A stretch of 64,000 nucleotides of DNA, taken from the NCBI RefSeq assembly GCF_000381545.1, contig NZ_KB906676.1:186001-250000 (forward strand), read 5' to 3'. Shown here one piece after another: positions 29,165 through 38,041 of the stretch. The position numbers and the translations under genes were made by a program. The notes below the pieces were generated by a model that worked only from the letters and a program-made list of their open reading frames with translations, was not told the DNA's origin and ran no database searches. This DNA comes from Rhodonellum psychrophilum GCM71 = DSM 17998 (lineage in GTDB: Bacteria; Bacteroidota; Bacteroidia; Cytophagales; Cyclobacteriaceae). Positions within the stretch are counted from its first letter, which is position 1. Every line of letters begins with the position of its first letter.

Positions 29165-29172
29165 CAAAAGTA
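29165..29172 (-). promoter_or_regulatory. -7 promoter element for the UbiA-family gene
   Basis: TACTTTTG on the minus strand matches TAnnTTTG. With a start point about 6 nt further on, the ATG at 29145 would have a short leader, so this element bears on the choice of start codon. Confidence 0.42.
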
Positions 29173-29264
29173 AGCGATAAAGTCAATAGTCAACATCAAT
29201 CTTTCCAACTAAATTAATCTACCAATTGTTGAAAGTCAACTTTTAACAATTCATCAAAAAAATT

Positions 29265-29433
29265 AAGCCCGTGTTATGCATTACCAATTGGGTGCTGATC
29301 ATAAATATCTTTAAATCAGTGAGTTGTTAACCGTTATTGACTTCGCCAAATAGGTGTTACGCATTAATCTCCCAGTAGCCTGATTTTCTTGAAGTTTCGA
29401 TCCCATTGGGAAACGGAATGCTTATTTCAGGTT
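29265..29433 (+). repeat. Dispersed ~170-bp palindromic element, copy 4
   Basis: Forward copy: AAGCCCGTGTTATGCATTACC at the left end, TATTGACTTCGCCAAATAGGT in the core, AGCCTGATTTTCTTGAAGTT, and GGAAACGGAATGCTTATTTC at the right end. Lies between recQ (3' end) and the UbiA-type gene (5' end), both on the minus strand. Confidence 0.88.
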
Positions 29434-29514
29434 AAAATGTTTTTTTCAGAAAAGTTTTCAGATTTCAGATGATTTGTATTCTCAAAAAACTTCTACTTTT
29501 CTACTCATTAGACT

Positions 29515-29610
29515 TTACCCAAATCTCTCCTGTAAGGTTTCAAACTGCTGGGGATGAACTTGGTTTATTTTTTGACCTCCGGGAATTTTTGAATTAGCCC
29601 TCTCTTTCAT
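29515..29610 (-). CDS. Candidate small ORF overlapping the recQ stop
   Basis: An ATG at 29610 in the +1 frame relative to recQ opens a 31-codon frame, MKERANSKIPGGQKINQ then VHPQQFETLQERFG. It overlaps the last 17 nt of recQ and ends at 29515. The composition (Q, E, K, no rare stretches) looks coding, and the overlap would allow translational coupling. It is equally likely to be the start of a gene later truncated, because the dispersed element copy 4 follows about 80 nt downstream. No family was recognised. Confidence 0.3.
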   Translation of the reverse strand: MKERANSKIPGGQKINQVHPQQFETLQERFG

Positions 29611-31732
29611 CCGCCAATGCAACTTTCAACTGGAAATAGCTGTACCTGTCACCGAAATGTTCCTTCAAAGGTTTTAGGAATGAATTCCCCTGTCTTCGGT
29701 AGGCCAATCGGATGTTCAGGACATCATCTTTTGACAGGAATTTTTCCAGATCAATAAGCTGCCTTTTGACAAGGTTGGCGAGGTGGGACTCTATGGTGGT
29801 TGGCGTCATGCTTCTGGCCTGGGCAATCTGAAAAATATTCATGCCTTCCTCATGGTATTTCAAAGTCAGCATTTCAGATTGTGAGTCCTTACCCACGGGG
29901 GCTTTTCTTGGGCGGGCTTTTTGGATGGGTTCCAGTTGATGGTCTTTGGCGTATTTTTTTATCAGGCCGAGAAAATCTCTTCCATAGCTGTTTGCCTTGA
30001 TCTTACCAACTCCTGAGATCGTCAACAAGGCATCCTCATCCGAGGGGAAATACGTGGCCATTTCCACCAAGGTATTGTCTGCAAAAACTACGTATGGTGG
30101 CACATTGTCCTTTTGGGCAAGTCGATGGCGCAGCATTTTGAGCTCGTCCAAAAGACCTTCATCATGCTTAGCTGAAGTTGCAGAGGCTGTAGTCCGTTCT
30201 TCTTCCATCGGCAGGAGAAATTTCTCCTTGGATTTCAGTTTTTCCCATGCCAAGGTGGTGAGTTTCAGGGTTGGGAATTGGCTTCCTGCTTCAGCAAGAT
30301 AGCCTTCCTGTTGGAGTTTTTCTCCCAGATCCTTCCAGAAGGACTCGGGTCTGTCTTTTCCGATTCCGTACACGGAAAGTGCTTGATGGGCTTCCTGGAT
30401 TTTTGCAGATTTGGATCCCCGAAGGACCAGCACCACATATCCCAATCCAAACGCTTCGCTCAATCGGGCAATGGTGGACAACAGCATTTGAGAAGGGATG
30501 GTCATGTCCTGAAGGTTGCCTTTCTGAAAGCAGGTGTCGCAATTCCCGCAATTGTCGGCAGCCTCTTCGCCAAAATAATTCAGCAAGTACTTTCTCCGGC
30601 AGGTTTTGCTTTGGCAAAAAGCCTTCATCTTGTCAAGCTTCCCTTGCATGACATCGGAAAATCCCTGGTTTTCCGACTGCTCCAGCATCCTGCCCAAGGT
30701 GATGGCATCCCCGACACTGAAAAACAGCAAGGCATCGCTCGGCAGTCCATCTCTTCCGGCCCTCCCGGTTTCCTGATAGTAGCCCTCGATGTTTTGTGGC
30801 ATATTCATGTGCACCACGAAGCGCACATTGGATTTGTCGATTCCCATCCCAAATGCAATCGTGGCAACCATGATTTTGACTTCGTCCTTGATAAATAGTT
30901 CTTGGTTTTTTTCGCGGATTTCCCGCGAAAGGCCAGCGTGATAGGGGAGAACTGATAGTCCTTCTGCCTCAAGGGTGGCCGCTGTCTGTTCCACGTTTTT
31001 TCGGGAGAGACAATAGATGATTCCGGAATCTTTTTTGTGGAAATCCAAAAACTCCAACAATTTGTCCATCGAATCTCGTTTTGCAGTCACTCTATAGGTG
31101 ATGTTGCTCCGGTCGAAGGAGGAAATAAACCATTTTGGGGAATTCAATCCCAGTTTTTCTGCAATGTCTTTCCGGGTGAGTTTGTCGGCTGTGGCGGTAA
31201 GGGCGATAAATGGGGTGTTGGAAAATTCCTTCCGAAGCGCTCCGATTTTCAAATATTCAGGACGGAAATCATGCCCCCACTGGGAAACGCAATGCGCTTC
31301 ATCCACGGCGACCAATTTGAGATCCACGGTTTTTAGAAATTCAATCAATGGATATTCTCCCTTAAAAAGTCGTTCTGGGGCGATATAAAGAAGTTTTATT
31401 TTGCCTTCCTGGATCTGGGAAGTGATGTAGCGCTGCTCACTTATGCTCTGGGAGGAGTTCAGGAAAGCTGCAGGAATCCCATTGGTGTTCAAAGCGTCCA
31501 CTTGGTCTTTCATCAAGGAGATCAAGGGAGAAATGACCAATGTCAAGCCCCCAAAAAGGACCGCAGGAATCTGATAACAAACAGATTTTCCTCCACCGGT
31601 AGGCATCAGCACAATGGTGTCCTGGCCTTTGCTTACCGATTGGATGATTGCTTCCTGGTTTCCCCGAAATCCAGAATAGCCGAAAAAATTCTTGAGTATT
31701 TCTTGGGGATTTGATGTCAATGTTTGGGGCAT
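29594..31732 (-). CDS. recQ: ATP-dependent DNA helicase RecQ
   Basis: A 712-residue 3'-5' superfamily 2 helicase of DNA repair and recombination. The Walker A loop is MPTGGGKSVCYQIPA (Lys49) and the DEAH box lies at residues 144-147 in VDEAHCVSQWGHDFRPEY. Motif V/VI reads GMGIDKSNVRFVVHM and GYYQETGRAGRDGLPS. The RecQ zinc site is CQSKTCRRKY plus CGNCDTC, followed by an RQC winged helix and an HRDC domain (FPSDEDALLTISGVGKIKA). A C-terminal helix-turn-helix-type segment (MNIFQIAQARSMTPTTIESH) follows. Length and domain order match typical Bacteroidota RecQ. Confidence 0.96.
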   Translation of the reverse strand: MPQTLTSNPQEILKNFFGYSGFRGNQEAIIQSVSKGQDTIVLMPTGGGKSVCYQIPAVLFGGLTLVISPLISLMKDQVDALNTNGIPAAFLNSSQSISEQRYITSQIQEGKIKLLYIAPERLFKGEYPLIEFLKTVDLKLVAVDEAHCVSQWGHDFRPEYLKIGALRKEFSNTPFIALTATADKLTRKDIAEKLGLNSPKWFISSFDRSNITYRVTAKRDSMDKLLEFLDFHKKDSGIIYCLSRKNVEQTAATLEAEGLSVLPYHAGLSREIREKNQELFIKDEVKIMVATIAFGMGIDKSNVRFVVHMNMPQNIEGYYQETGRAGRDGLPSDALLFFSVGDAITLGRMLEQSENQGFSDVMQGKLDKMKAFCQSKTCRRKYLLNYFGEEAADNCGNCDTCFQKGNLQDMTIPSQMLLSTIARLSEAFGLGYVVLVLRGSKSAKIQEAHQALSVYGIGKDRPESFWKDLGEKLQQEGYLAEAGSQFPTLKLTTLAWEKLKSKEKFLLPMEEERTTASATSAKHDEGLLDELKMLRHRLAQKDNVPPYVVFADNTLVEMATYFPSDEDALLTISGVGKIKANSYGRDFLGLIKKYAKDHQLEPIQKARPRKAPVGKDSQSEMLTLKYHEEGMNIFQIAQARSMTPTTIESHLANLVKRQLIDLEKFLSKDDVLNIRLAYRRQGNSFLKPLKEHFGDRYSYFQLKVALADEREG

Positions 31733-31770
31733 GAGTTTTTAATATTGCGGAATTTGAAAAAAGGATGCCT

Positions 31771-31778
31771 CAAATTTA
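31771..31778 (-). promoter_or_regulatory. -7 promoter element for recQ
   Basis: TAAATTTG on the minus strand matches the TAnnTTTG consensus, 38 nt before the recQ ATG. No clear -33 box. Confidence 0.5.
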
Positions 31779-31831
31779 CGGAATTGTTTCTTCTCTTTGG
31801 CGCATTAGCCAAAATGGCTATTCGGAAAGGG

Positions 31832-32626
31832 TTATTTTTCCAGGGGTTTTTCCTTATAAACCCTCACATAATCAATTTCCATTTTTTGTGGCCAGATACT
31901 TTCATCCACACCCTGGGCGCCTCCCCAGTTACCGCCAACGGCAATATTTAGAATCAGGTGATGGGCATGGTCAAAGGGCCATTCATCCGACCCTTTCCCC
32001 GTATTTGCGAAGGTGTGGTACAGTTCATCGTCGATAAAGAAGTCGATTTTATCCTCTTGCCAATCAATCGCATATACATGGAATTCATCTGAAAAGGTGG
32101 GGACCAGTTTTGTTGCGCCTTTTTGTGTCTTTTTGATATGGTTGAAGGCTTCGGTATGGACGGTACCGTGAATGGTTCCGGGATCATAGCCCACATGTTC
32201 CATGATATCGATTTCCCCACTTTTCGGCCAGTTGCCATAGCTGTCTTTTTCGGGAAGCATCCAGATGGCGGGCCAAGTTCCCACTCCGTAAGGGATTTTG
32301 GCTTTCACCTCAAAGTAGCCGTAAAGCCAAGAAGCTTTTCCTTTGGTCACCAATCTTGCTGAAGTATAACCTTTATCGGTCGTGCTGTCGCGATGTGCCT
32401 CAATAATGAGTTTCCCATCTTCAATCCGAGCATTGGAGAGCTTTTCTTTCGTGTAAAGCTGCAGCTCCTTGTTGCCCCAGCCATGATCTCCCAGATCATA
32501 TCCCCATTTGGTTAGGTCCGGCATTCCGTCTTTTCCAAATTCATCGGACCAAACCAGGTTATCAGAATTTTTTTCGCTGCATGAAAAATGAAGGACTGCT
32601 AAAAATATTATTGTTATATATTTCAT
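31832..32626 (-). CDS. Glycoside hydrolase family 16 lipoprotein (beta-glucanase/laminarinase type)
   Basis: About 264 residues from the ATG at 32626, where MKYITIIFLAVLHFSCSEKN gives a clean lipoprotein signal with Cys at 16. The frame is open to 32785, but that extension lacks any signal-peptide character. The catalytic motif GEIDIMEHVG (Glu-x-Asp-x-x-Glu) is the GH16 signature, supported by TWPAIWMLPEKDSYGNWPKSG, HVYAIDWQEDKIDFFID and the C-terminal LILNIAVGGNWGG. Family members hydrolyse beta-1,3 or mixed beta-1,3/1,4 glucans such as laminarin; exact specificity is not visible. Likely anchored on the outer membrane. No SusC/SusD partner nearby. Divergent from the CsbD-like gene. Confidence 0.92.
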   Translation of the reverse strand: MKYITIIFLAVLHFSCSEKNSDNLVWSDEFGKDGMPDLTKWGYDLGDHGWGNKELQLYTKEKLSNARIEDGKLIIEAHRDSTTDKGYTSARLVTKGKASWLYGYFEVKAKIPYGVGTWPAIWMLPEKDSYGNWPKSGEIDIMEHVGYDPGTIHGTVHTEAFNHIKKTQKGATKLVPTFSDEFHVYAIDWQEDKIDFFIDDELYHTFANTGKGSDEWPFDHAHHLILNIAVGGNWGGAQGVDESIWPQKMEIDYVRVYKEKPLEK

Positions 32627-32708
32627 CTTTTTAGTTCTATTAAAAGGTTTTTGGAATGGTCTTTGTTTTAATTTTAGTGTAATTATTTTTAATCTAAACG
32701 AAAAATTT

Positions 32709-32900
32709 ATGTCTACTAACCTGAAATTAAAAGGAAATTGGAACGAGTTGAAAGGTAAATTAAAAGAAAAATACGGGGAACTCACAGATGATGACCTTAT
32801 TTATGTAGAAGGCAAAGAGGATCAACTTCTTGGCAAGCTTCAGAAAAAAACAGGCGCAGCCGAAGATGAATTGAACAAGTTCTTGTTCGACAAGGATTAA
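32709..32900 (+). CDS. CsbD-like stress protein
   Basis: A 63-residue, highly charged protein: MSTNLKLKGNWNELKGKLKE then KYGELTDDDLIYVEGKEDQL. The paired KGNWNELKGKLK and EGKEDQLLGKLQKKTG segments are the CsbD family pattern, small helical proteins induced by general stress in other bacteria; biochemical role unclear. Cytoplasmic, no Cys. Monocistronic: divergent from the GH16 gene with 82 bp between starts, and closed by a very strong terminator 10 nt after the stop. Regulation cannot be read from the AT-rich upstream region. Confidence 0.88.
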   Translation: MSTNLKLKGNWNELKGKLKEKYGELTDDDLIYVEGKEDQLLGKLQKKTGAAEDELNKFLFDKD

Positions 32901-32910
32901 CCCACTGATA

Positions 32911-32954
32911 CCCAAAACAAGAAAAGCGGCCTAGGCCGCTTTTCTTGTTTTGGG
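32911..32954 (+). terminator. Intrinsic terminator, perfect 44-nt palindrome
   Basis: CCCAAAACAAGAAAAGCGGC pairs with its exact complement around the centre CCTAGG. It lies 10 nt after the CsbD-like stop. The stem is unusually long, with a T-rich right arm. Confidence 0.9.
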
Positions 32955-33077
32955 GAAAACTGAATATCGGGGATAAGCGTTATCTAAAAAGAAGGTAGGA
33001 TTGAAGATTAACATTGGATCCTAAAATAATCCCGTCGATTTTTCTAAATTTAACCCTTGACATAAACCCAAAAGAAA

Positions 33078-34241
33078 ATGGCTTATTATTATAGATTGGG
33101 GAATATCCCGCCAAAAAGACATACGCAGTTCCGTCAGCCGGATGGAAGCCTTTATAAGGAAGAATTGGTCAGTTCTAAAGGCTTTTCAGGCATTTTTTCT
33201 ACTTTATACCACATCCACAACCCAAATTCGGTGAAATCCATTGGAAAACCCGTTCCCTTTTCTTGGAAAAAGACGGAAGATGTTGGCCTTTTGCAAACCC
33301 ATCTCAAAACTTCCAATGTCACCTCCACAGGAAAGGATTACCTGAATGCCAGGAAAATATTGCTCATGAACAATGACGTCATGATGGGGATTTGTTCCCC
33401 GGAGGAGCGCAAAATGGAGTATTACTTCAAAAATGCCGACGGGGATGAGTTGATTTATGTCCATGATGGTGAAGGATACCTGTATTCACAATTCGGGAAA
33501 TTGAAGGTGGTGAAGGGTGACTATATCGTCATTCCCCGAACGACCATTTACCGCTTTGAGTGGAATGAAGTTGGCCCTTTGAGGCTGCTGGTCATCGAGT
33601 CCCAAGGTGCCATCGAAACTGTAAAAAGATACAGAAACGAAGTCGGACAGTTGTTGGAGCATTCTCCGTATTGTGAAAGGGATATCCATCCCCCCGGGGA
33701 ATTGGTCACTGAAAATGAGAAAGGGGAATACCTCGTTCAAATCAAAAAAGGAGGCATGCTCCATCAATACACCTACGAACACAGTCCTCTGGATATCGTG
33801 GGTTGGGATGGTTATTTGTACCCCTATACACTTTCCATTCATGATTTCGAGCCCATTACGGGAAGAATTCATCAGCCACCGCCAGTCCATCAGACCTTTC
33901 AGGCCTCAGGATTTGTGATCTGTTCCTTTGTGCCAAGGCTTTTTGATTACCATCCTTTGGCCATTCCTGCCCCCTATAATCACTCCAATATTGATTCGGA
34001 CGAAGTTCTGTATTATGCGGAAGGAGAATTTATGAGCAGAAAAGGCATCGATAGGGGATCTTTTACCCAACATGTGGGCGGATTGCCTCATGGTCCGCAT
34101 CCCGGGACCGTAGAAAAGTCCATCGGAGCAAAAGCCACCGAAGAGCTTGCGGTGATGTTGGATACTTTCAAACCCTTGTACCTGACCACTGCCGCTCTTG
34201 AATTTGTAGATGAAAAGTATCCAATGAGTTGGACGGAATAA
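33078..34241 (+). CDS. hmgA: Homogentisate 1,2-dioxygenase
   Basis: A 387-residue cupin-fold iron dioxygenase that opens the ring of homogentisate to maleylacetoacetate in tyrosine and phenylalanine degradation. The N-terminus MAYYYRLGNIPPKRHTQFR is typical. The Fe(II) ligands of the family can be placed in APYNHSNI (His), DSDEVLYY (Glu) and GGLPHGPHPG (His), and ITGRIHQPPPVHQTF is the conserved active-site segment. Cytoplasmic, normal length for the Bacteroidota form. No other tyrosine-catabolic gene (hppD, fahA) lies in the window. It converges on pafA with a shared terminator. Confidence 0.94.
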   Translation: MAYYYRLGNIPPKRHTQFRQPDGSLYKEELVSSKGFSGIFSTLYHIHNPNSVKSIGKPVPFSWKKTEDVGLLQTHLKTSNVTSTGKDYLNARKILLMNNDVMMGICSPEERKMEYYFKNADGDELIYVHDGEGYLYSQFGKLKVVKGDYIVIPRTTIYRFEWNEVGPLRLLVIESQGAIETVKRYRNEVGQLLEHSPYCERDIHPPGELVTENEKGEYLVQIKKGGMLHQYTYEHSPLDIVGWDGYLYPYTLSIHDFEPITGRIHQPPPVHQTFQASGFVICSFVPRLFDYHPLAIPAPYNHSNIDSDEVLYYAEGEFMSRKGIDRGSFTQHVGGLPHGPHPGTVEKSIGAKATEELAVMLDTFKPLYLTTAALEFVDEKYPMSWTE

Positions 34242-34282
34242 ATTTCCCTTCAGGTTTGTCCAGATAAGCTTTCAAAAAAAAT

Positions 34283-34339
34283 AGCCGGAAAGGCTGAAAG
34301 ACAAAGGAGATTTTTCCTGAGCTTTCAGCCTTTCCGGCT
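34283..34339. terminator. Bidirectional terminator between hmgA and pafA
   Basis: AGCCGGAAAGGCTGAAAG at 34283-34300 pairs perfectly with CTTTCAGCCTTTCCGGCT at 34322-34339. There are A-rich and T-rich flanks and a 21-nt loop. Confidence 0.87.
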
Positions 34340-34362
34340 TTTCTGTTTTGGTATAAGTCGGA

Positions 34363-36006
34363 TTATTTCTTATCTGTAATTTCTAGAATCGGATGTCCCG
34401 TGGCTCCGTTTGGCAATCTGGTTTCGAGCAATACCGAAAGGGTGGGAGCGATATCCGTGACGGTCGCATATCTGCTGCTGCTGCCAGGCTGGATATTCCA
34501 TCCAAAGAATACGATCGGAACATGCGTATCGTAAGTATAACCCGTACCGTGCGTCGTTCCCTTGTAAGAATTGCTCAGCCAGGCTGGCTCAAGGATCAAT
34601 AATAAATCTCCGGAAGCCTTGTGGTTGTATCCCATCTGTAACAAGTTTTTTCTCCCAAAAAGGTACTCGTTTCTTCTCAGGTCGGTAGCAGTGTAGACTT
34701 CCTTGATCCCTTCAAATCCCAAAAGGAATTCGGCGATTTGTCTTTGCATCTTCTCATCATCCAATCCTTTCTCCTTCGCCAAAGCTTTGTTCAGAAAAAC
34801 CTGTTCGTTGGAGAAATTCAAAATCCAATTTCCTTCTCCGAATTGGGCTTGGGAAAAACCTCTTAGTTGTGTTAAAATAAATCTGGAGTTGAAATTCCCA
34901 GCAGGGATATTTTCGCTTTTCATGTAGTCCACAATGTCGGCTACGGCATGGTCAGCGGTTAAGAAAACCAAATATTCCCCCTTACCATATTCCTTGTCCA
35001 AGTAATTCAGGAATTTTTCCATTTCCCTGTCAAGCTTGAGATACGTATCCTCAACCTCTACTGAGGACGGCCCAAATCGGTGTCCAATATAATCGGGTGA
35101 GGAGAAGCTCACAGCCAATAAATCCATCTCGCCTCTTTTGCCCAGTTGCTCACCTTCCAAAGCGGCATACGCCATGTCAAGGGTAAGTGAATTTCCGTAA
35201 GGTGTGGTGGAGATCAATCCAAATTCTCCATTGTCTTGCATCAAGGCAGGCAGATCATAGGGGAATGAAGGAGATGTCATGCCGATAAACGGCCCCTCAA
35301 ATTCATTGTCATCTGCAATGCTTTGGGTATAAGTGGCGATGGGGAATAGAGGTTCCCATTTCTGGGAAAGGTATTTTTTGGCCAATTCCTTTTCATTGAA
35401 TGCACTCACCCACTTAGGCAATGTGTCATAATAGTAATTTGAAGTCATGAAATTACCGGTTTTGCTGTCAAACCAATAAGCGTCTCCCATGTGCCCTGCA
35501 GGAAGAGCAGCGCCACGGTCTTTGATGGCGATGCCTACCACTTTTGACCGCTTGTTGCTGGCAAACCGCATTTCGTCCGAAATGGTGGTGGACAACATGT
35601 TTCTCGGTGAGATTTTTCCATTTTCCGCCGAACCTCCCACTGCGGTCACTGTGCTGTCTTCCGCACAATAGATGCTGCGTCCCAAGCTGGGTACATACCA
35701 ATTGTTTCCGATAATACCATGTGTGGAAGGGGTGGCTCCTGTGTAAACAGAGGCGTGACCAGGACCGGTATAGGTTGGGATATAATTGTAATGGCCGTTT
35801 TTCATCATGAATCCTTCATTCATCAGCCTTTTGAAACCGCCTTCAGTGTACCTGTCTTGGTATTTGTAAAAATATTCCTGACGCATCTGATCCACTACGA
35901 TGCCAACGACAAGCTTTGGTTTTCCTGCGGGTTTTTCGGTTTTTTGGCCAAATGTGGCTGAAGTCAATATCAGTCCAAGGAATATGGTCAATAAGGTACT
36001 CTTCAT
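34363..36006 (-). CDS. pafA: PafA-type alkaline phosphatase
   Basis: A 547-residue secreted phosphatase with an N-terminal signal peptide ending around TSATFGQ. The alkaline phosphatase superfamily site is complete: VVDQM (Asp39), YIPTYTGPGHASVYTG (nucleophile Thr80), GIIGNNWY (Asn101), SPDYIGHRFG (Asp, His), FLTADHAVAD (Asp-His) and DTHVPIVFFG (His). Residue numbers match Elizabethkingia PafA with an offset of one, so it is a phosphate monoesterase that is active without the Ser nucleophile of E. coli PhoA. In Bacteroidota PafA releases phosphate from organic esters in the periplasm, often independently of phosphate status. It has a TAnnTTTG promoter element about 24 nt upstream. Confidence 0.93.
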   Translation of the reverse strand: MKSTLLTIFLGLILTSATFGQKTEKPAGKPKLVVGIVVDQMRQEYFYKYQDRYTEGGFKRLMNEGFMMKNGHYNYIPTYTGPGHASVYTGATPSTHGIIGNNWYVPSLGRSIYCAEDSTVTAVGGSAENGKISPRNMLSTTISDEMRFASNKRSKVVGIAIKDRGAALPAGHMGDAYWFDSKTGNFMTSNYYYDTLPKWVSAFNEKELAKKYLSQKWEPLFPIATYTQSIADDNEFEGPFIGMTSPSFPYDLPALMQDNGEFGLISTTPYGNSLTLDMAYAALEGEQLGKRGEMDLLAVSFSSPDYIGHRFGPSSVEVEDTYLKLDREMEKFLNYLDKEYGKGEYLVFLTADHAVADIVDYMKSENIPAGNFNSRFILTQLRGFSQAQFGEGNWILNFSNEQVFLNKALAKEKGLDDEKMQRQIAEFLLGFEGIKEVYTATDLRRNEYLFGRKNLLQMGYNHKASGDLLLILEPAWLSNSYKGTTHGTGYTYDTHVPIVFFGWNIQPGSSSRYATVTDIAPTLSVLLETRLPNGATGHPILEITDKK

Positions 36007-36029
36007 AATGCGTTGATTTTTGGTTGAGG

Positions 36030-36037
36030 CAAAGATA
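36030..36037 (-). promoter_or_regulatory. -7 promoter element for pafA
   Basis: TATCTTTG on the minus strand matches TAnnTTTG, 23 nt before the pafA ATG. Confidence 0.5.
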
Positions 36038-36203
36038 GGGATTCAAAAAGAAGGACAGATTAAGATTTTGTTAAATGCACTTTGCCTTGGATGGGCTGTC
36101 AATAATTGGTTTAGGAAGGTCAACACCATTTTTTGATCGACGGTTTAAATTATTTTGAAAGGAATGTTATCTTTCGAATACCGAAATCAATAATTATATC
36201 GAG

Positions 36204-37601
36204 ATGACAAAGACTTTGAAATGTTTTCTTTTTGCCTTCCTTTTTGGGTTTTTTGGATGGAATACCACGGCCAATGGCCAATCCTGGTTTGACGATGGCT
36301 TGAGTCCGGCTTTCCATAAAGAACGCCGCCAAGCCCTAAGGGCGCTGATGCCGGAAAATTCCGTCGCTGTTTTCTTCACCAACCCGATCAAAAACAGGTC
36401 CAATGACACTGATTTTGCCTTCAGGCCCAATTCTGATTTTTATTACTTGACGGGTTTTAGAGAACCGAATGCTGTTTTGGTGGTCTTTAAATCTCCCCAA
36501 GGTTTTGGAAATGGCAGTGCGGATGAATTTATCTTCGTTCCCGCCAGAGATCCCCGAACCGAACAATGGGAAGGTGCGCGATTGGGCGTGGAGGGTGTTC
36601 AGGAAAAACTGGGGCTGGAAGCCGTATTTTTGAACAGTGAATTCATGAAATCCCCCGCAATGGATCTTTCAAAGTTTGCACAAGTGCTTTCGCCGGCCAA
36701 AAGTCAAACAGAGGGAGGGCGACACAATGCGACTTTGAATGGCATGATGGAGGTTTTTTACACCAACAATCCTTCGCCAGCCAAACCCGCGGCAATGGCT
36801 TTGGATAAGATGATGAACCAGTTGCGGGTGATCAAGTCGGAGGAGGAATTGACAATATTGAAAAAAGCCATTGAAATATCGGGCATGGCACACATCGAAG
36901 CCATCAAGTCCATCCAGCCCGGTGTTTCCGAGCGGGCGATCCAGGGCGTGCACGAGTTTGTCCACAAAGCAATGGGTGCGGAAGACATCGGTTATGGCTC
37001 TATCGTGGGTGCCGGGAACAACAGCTGTATTCTTCATTATGTAGACAATGACAAGCGAGAACTCCAGGATGGTGTCATCCTGATGGATGTTGGGGCGGAA
37101 TACAGAGGATATTCAGGAGACATCACGCGGACTGTTCCGGTGAAAGGCGTTTTTTCCAAAGAAGAAAAAGCCATTTATGAAATCGTGTTGAAGGCCTTGG
37201 AGGCGGGAACTGAAGCGTGTAAGGTCGGAGAGGATTTCCGAGATGTTGGGCTTGTGGCCAAGCAGATCATCGACAAGGGATTGGTGGACTTGGGGATCAT
37301 CAAGGAAGGAGAGCGGCATCCCTATTTCCCACACGGAATTGGCCATCATTTGGGACTCGATGTACACGATAGGGGCGCCTACGGCAAATTGATGCCGGGA
37401 ATGGTATTGACCGTGGAGCCGGGAATTTATATTCCGGAAGGAAGCAATTGCGATCCCAAATGGTGGAAAATCGGCGTCCGGATTGAAGACAATATCCTGA
37501 TCACGGAAACAGGAAATCTAAACCTCAGCCAATTCGTGCCTAGGACGGTGGCTGACATCGAAAAATTGATGAAAGAAGATGGTGTTTTGCAGAAATTATA
37601 A
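36204..37601 (+). CDS. Secreted Xaa-Pro aminopeptidase (M24B)
   Basis: A 465-residue metallopeptidase that removes N-terminal residues preceding proline. An N-terminal signal peptide (hydrophobic residues ~6-20, ending TTANGQ) points to export, unlike cytoplasmic PepP. The N-terminal creatinase-like domain has DFAFRPNSDFYYLTGF. The metal ligands of the pita-bread domain are in DVGAEYRGYSGDITRT (two Asp), HGIGHHLGLDVHD (His), LTVEPGIYIPE (Glu) and GVRIEDNILIT (Glu), all present. It diverges from pafA with a 197-bp gap. TATCTTTC at 36168-36175 is a one-mismatch version of the -7 element. Confidence 0.93.
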   Translation: MTKTLKCFLFAFLFGFFGWNTTANGQSWFDDGLSPAFHKERRQALRALMPENSVAVFFTNPIKNRSNDTDFAFRPNSDFYYLTGFREPNAVLVVFKSPQGFGNGSADEFIFVPARDPRTEQWEGARLGVEGVQEKLGLEAVFLNSEFMKSPAMDLSKFAQVLSPAKSQTEGGRHNATLNGMMEVFYTNNPSPAKPAAMALDKMMNQLRVIKSEEELTILKKAIEISGMAHIEAIKSIQPGVSERAIQGVHEFVHKAMGAEDIGYGSIVGAGNNSCILHYVDNDKRELQDGVILMDVGAEYRGYSGDITRTVPVKGVFSKEEKAIYEIVLKALEAGTEACKVGEDFRDVGLVAKQIIDKGLVDLGIIKEGERHPYFPHGIGHHLGLDVHDRGAYGKLMPGMVLTVEPGIYIPEGSNCDPKWWKIGVRIEDNILITETGNLNLSQFVPRTVADIEKLMKEDGVLQKL

Positions 37602-37703
37602 GTGCTCAAGATGGGAGGAATTCACTTCTTTTGGAGTTGGTCTGTCTAAATTCTAGCCATACATAAATTTAATCCTTCAATTCTCGGATAAAGGAAATCG
37701 AGG

Positions 37704-37876
37704 TTAATCCCGTAATATGCAGTAGGTTTCCAAGTGGGATTGAAATGGAAAGAAAATCAGACCCTTGGGAGTATACTTTATGACACCAAAATGGTGGATT
37801 TATCAATAGTTTAAACTAACTGATTATCTGTTAATTCCAATATTGAATTGAGTTCGTATTGCATAAAGCGGGTTAA
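37704..37876 (-). repeat. Dispersed ~170-bp palindromic element, copy 5
   Basis: Reverse copy: TTAATCCCGTAATATGCAGT at the left, GGGATTGAAATGG, AATCAGACCCTTGGGAG, GACACCAAAATGGTGG in the core, and GTATTGCATAAAGCGGGTTA at the right. Between two convergent genes, just before their terminator. Confidence 0.87.
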
Positions 37877-37880
37877 AGGG

Positions 37881-37924
37881 AAATCAAAAGGCCTCAGAAA
37901 ATATTTTCTGAGGCCTTTTGATTT
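37881..37924. terminator. Bidirectional terminator, 21-bp perfect stem
   Basis: AAATCAAAAGGCCTCAGAAA at 37881-37900 (stem to 37901) pairs with TTTCTGAGGCCTTTTGATTT ending at 37924, with a 2-nt loop. It lies between the aminopeptidase gene and the minus-strand gene at 38042, immediately beside repeat copy 5. Confidence 0.9.
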
Positions 37925-37933
37925 GAATGGGGA

Positions 37934-38041
37934 TTATAAAATGAATGGTTTTTCTTCCCAGATTATTTCGAGATTCAATCGATACTTGTTTTTGTAATTG
38001 TTGAATTTCTCCTTGATTACAAGCAGTCTTTGTTTGACTTT
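37934..38041 (-). other. Open in-frame extension beyond the TAG stop of the next gene
   Basis: Directly after the TAG at 38042-38044 the same frame stays open for 35 codons to a TAA at 37934. It encodes a charged, helical-looking tail (KVKQRLLVIKEKFNNYKNKY, then LNLEIIWEEKPFIL). The terminator follows 9 nt later. The fit to the terminator suggests this was or is translated, by a recent nonsense mutation, readthrough or an independent start. There is no ATG in it. Confidence 0.35.

Noticed and set aside
32627-32785. N-terminal extension of the GH16 gene to 32785
   Set aside because: The extension is low-complexity Phe/Asn-rich sequence over the divergent promoter region; the ATG at 32626 gives a proper lipoprotein signal.
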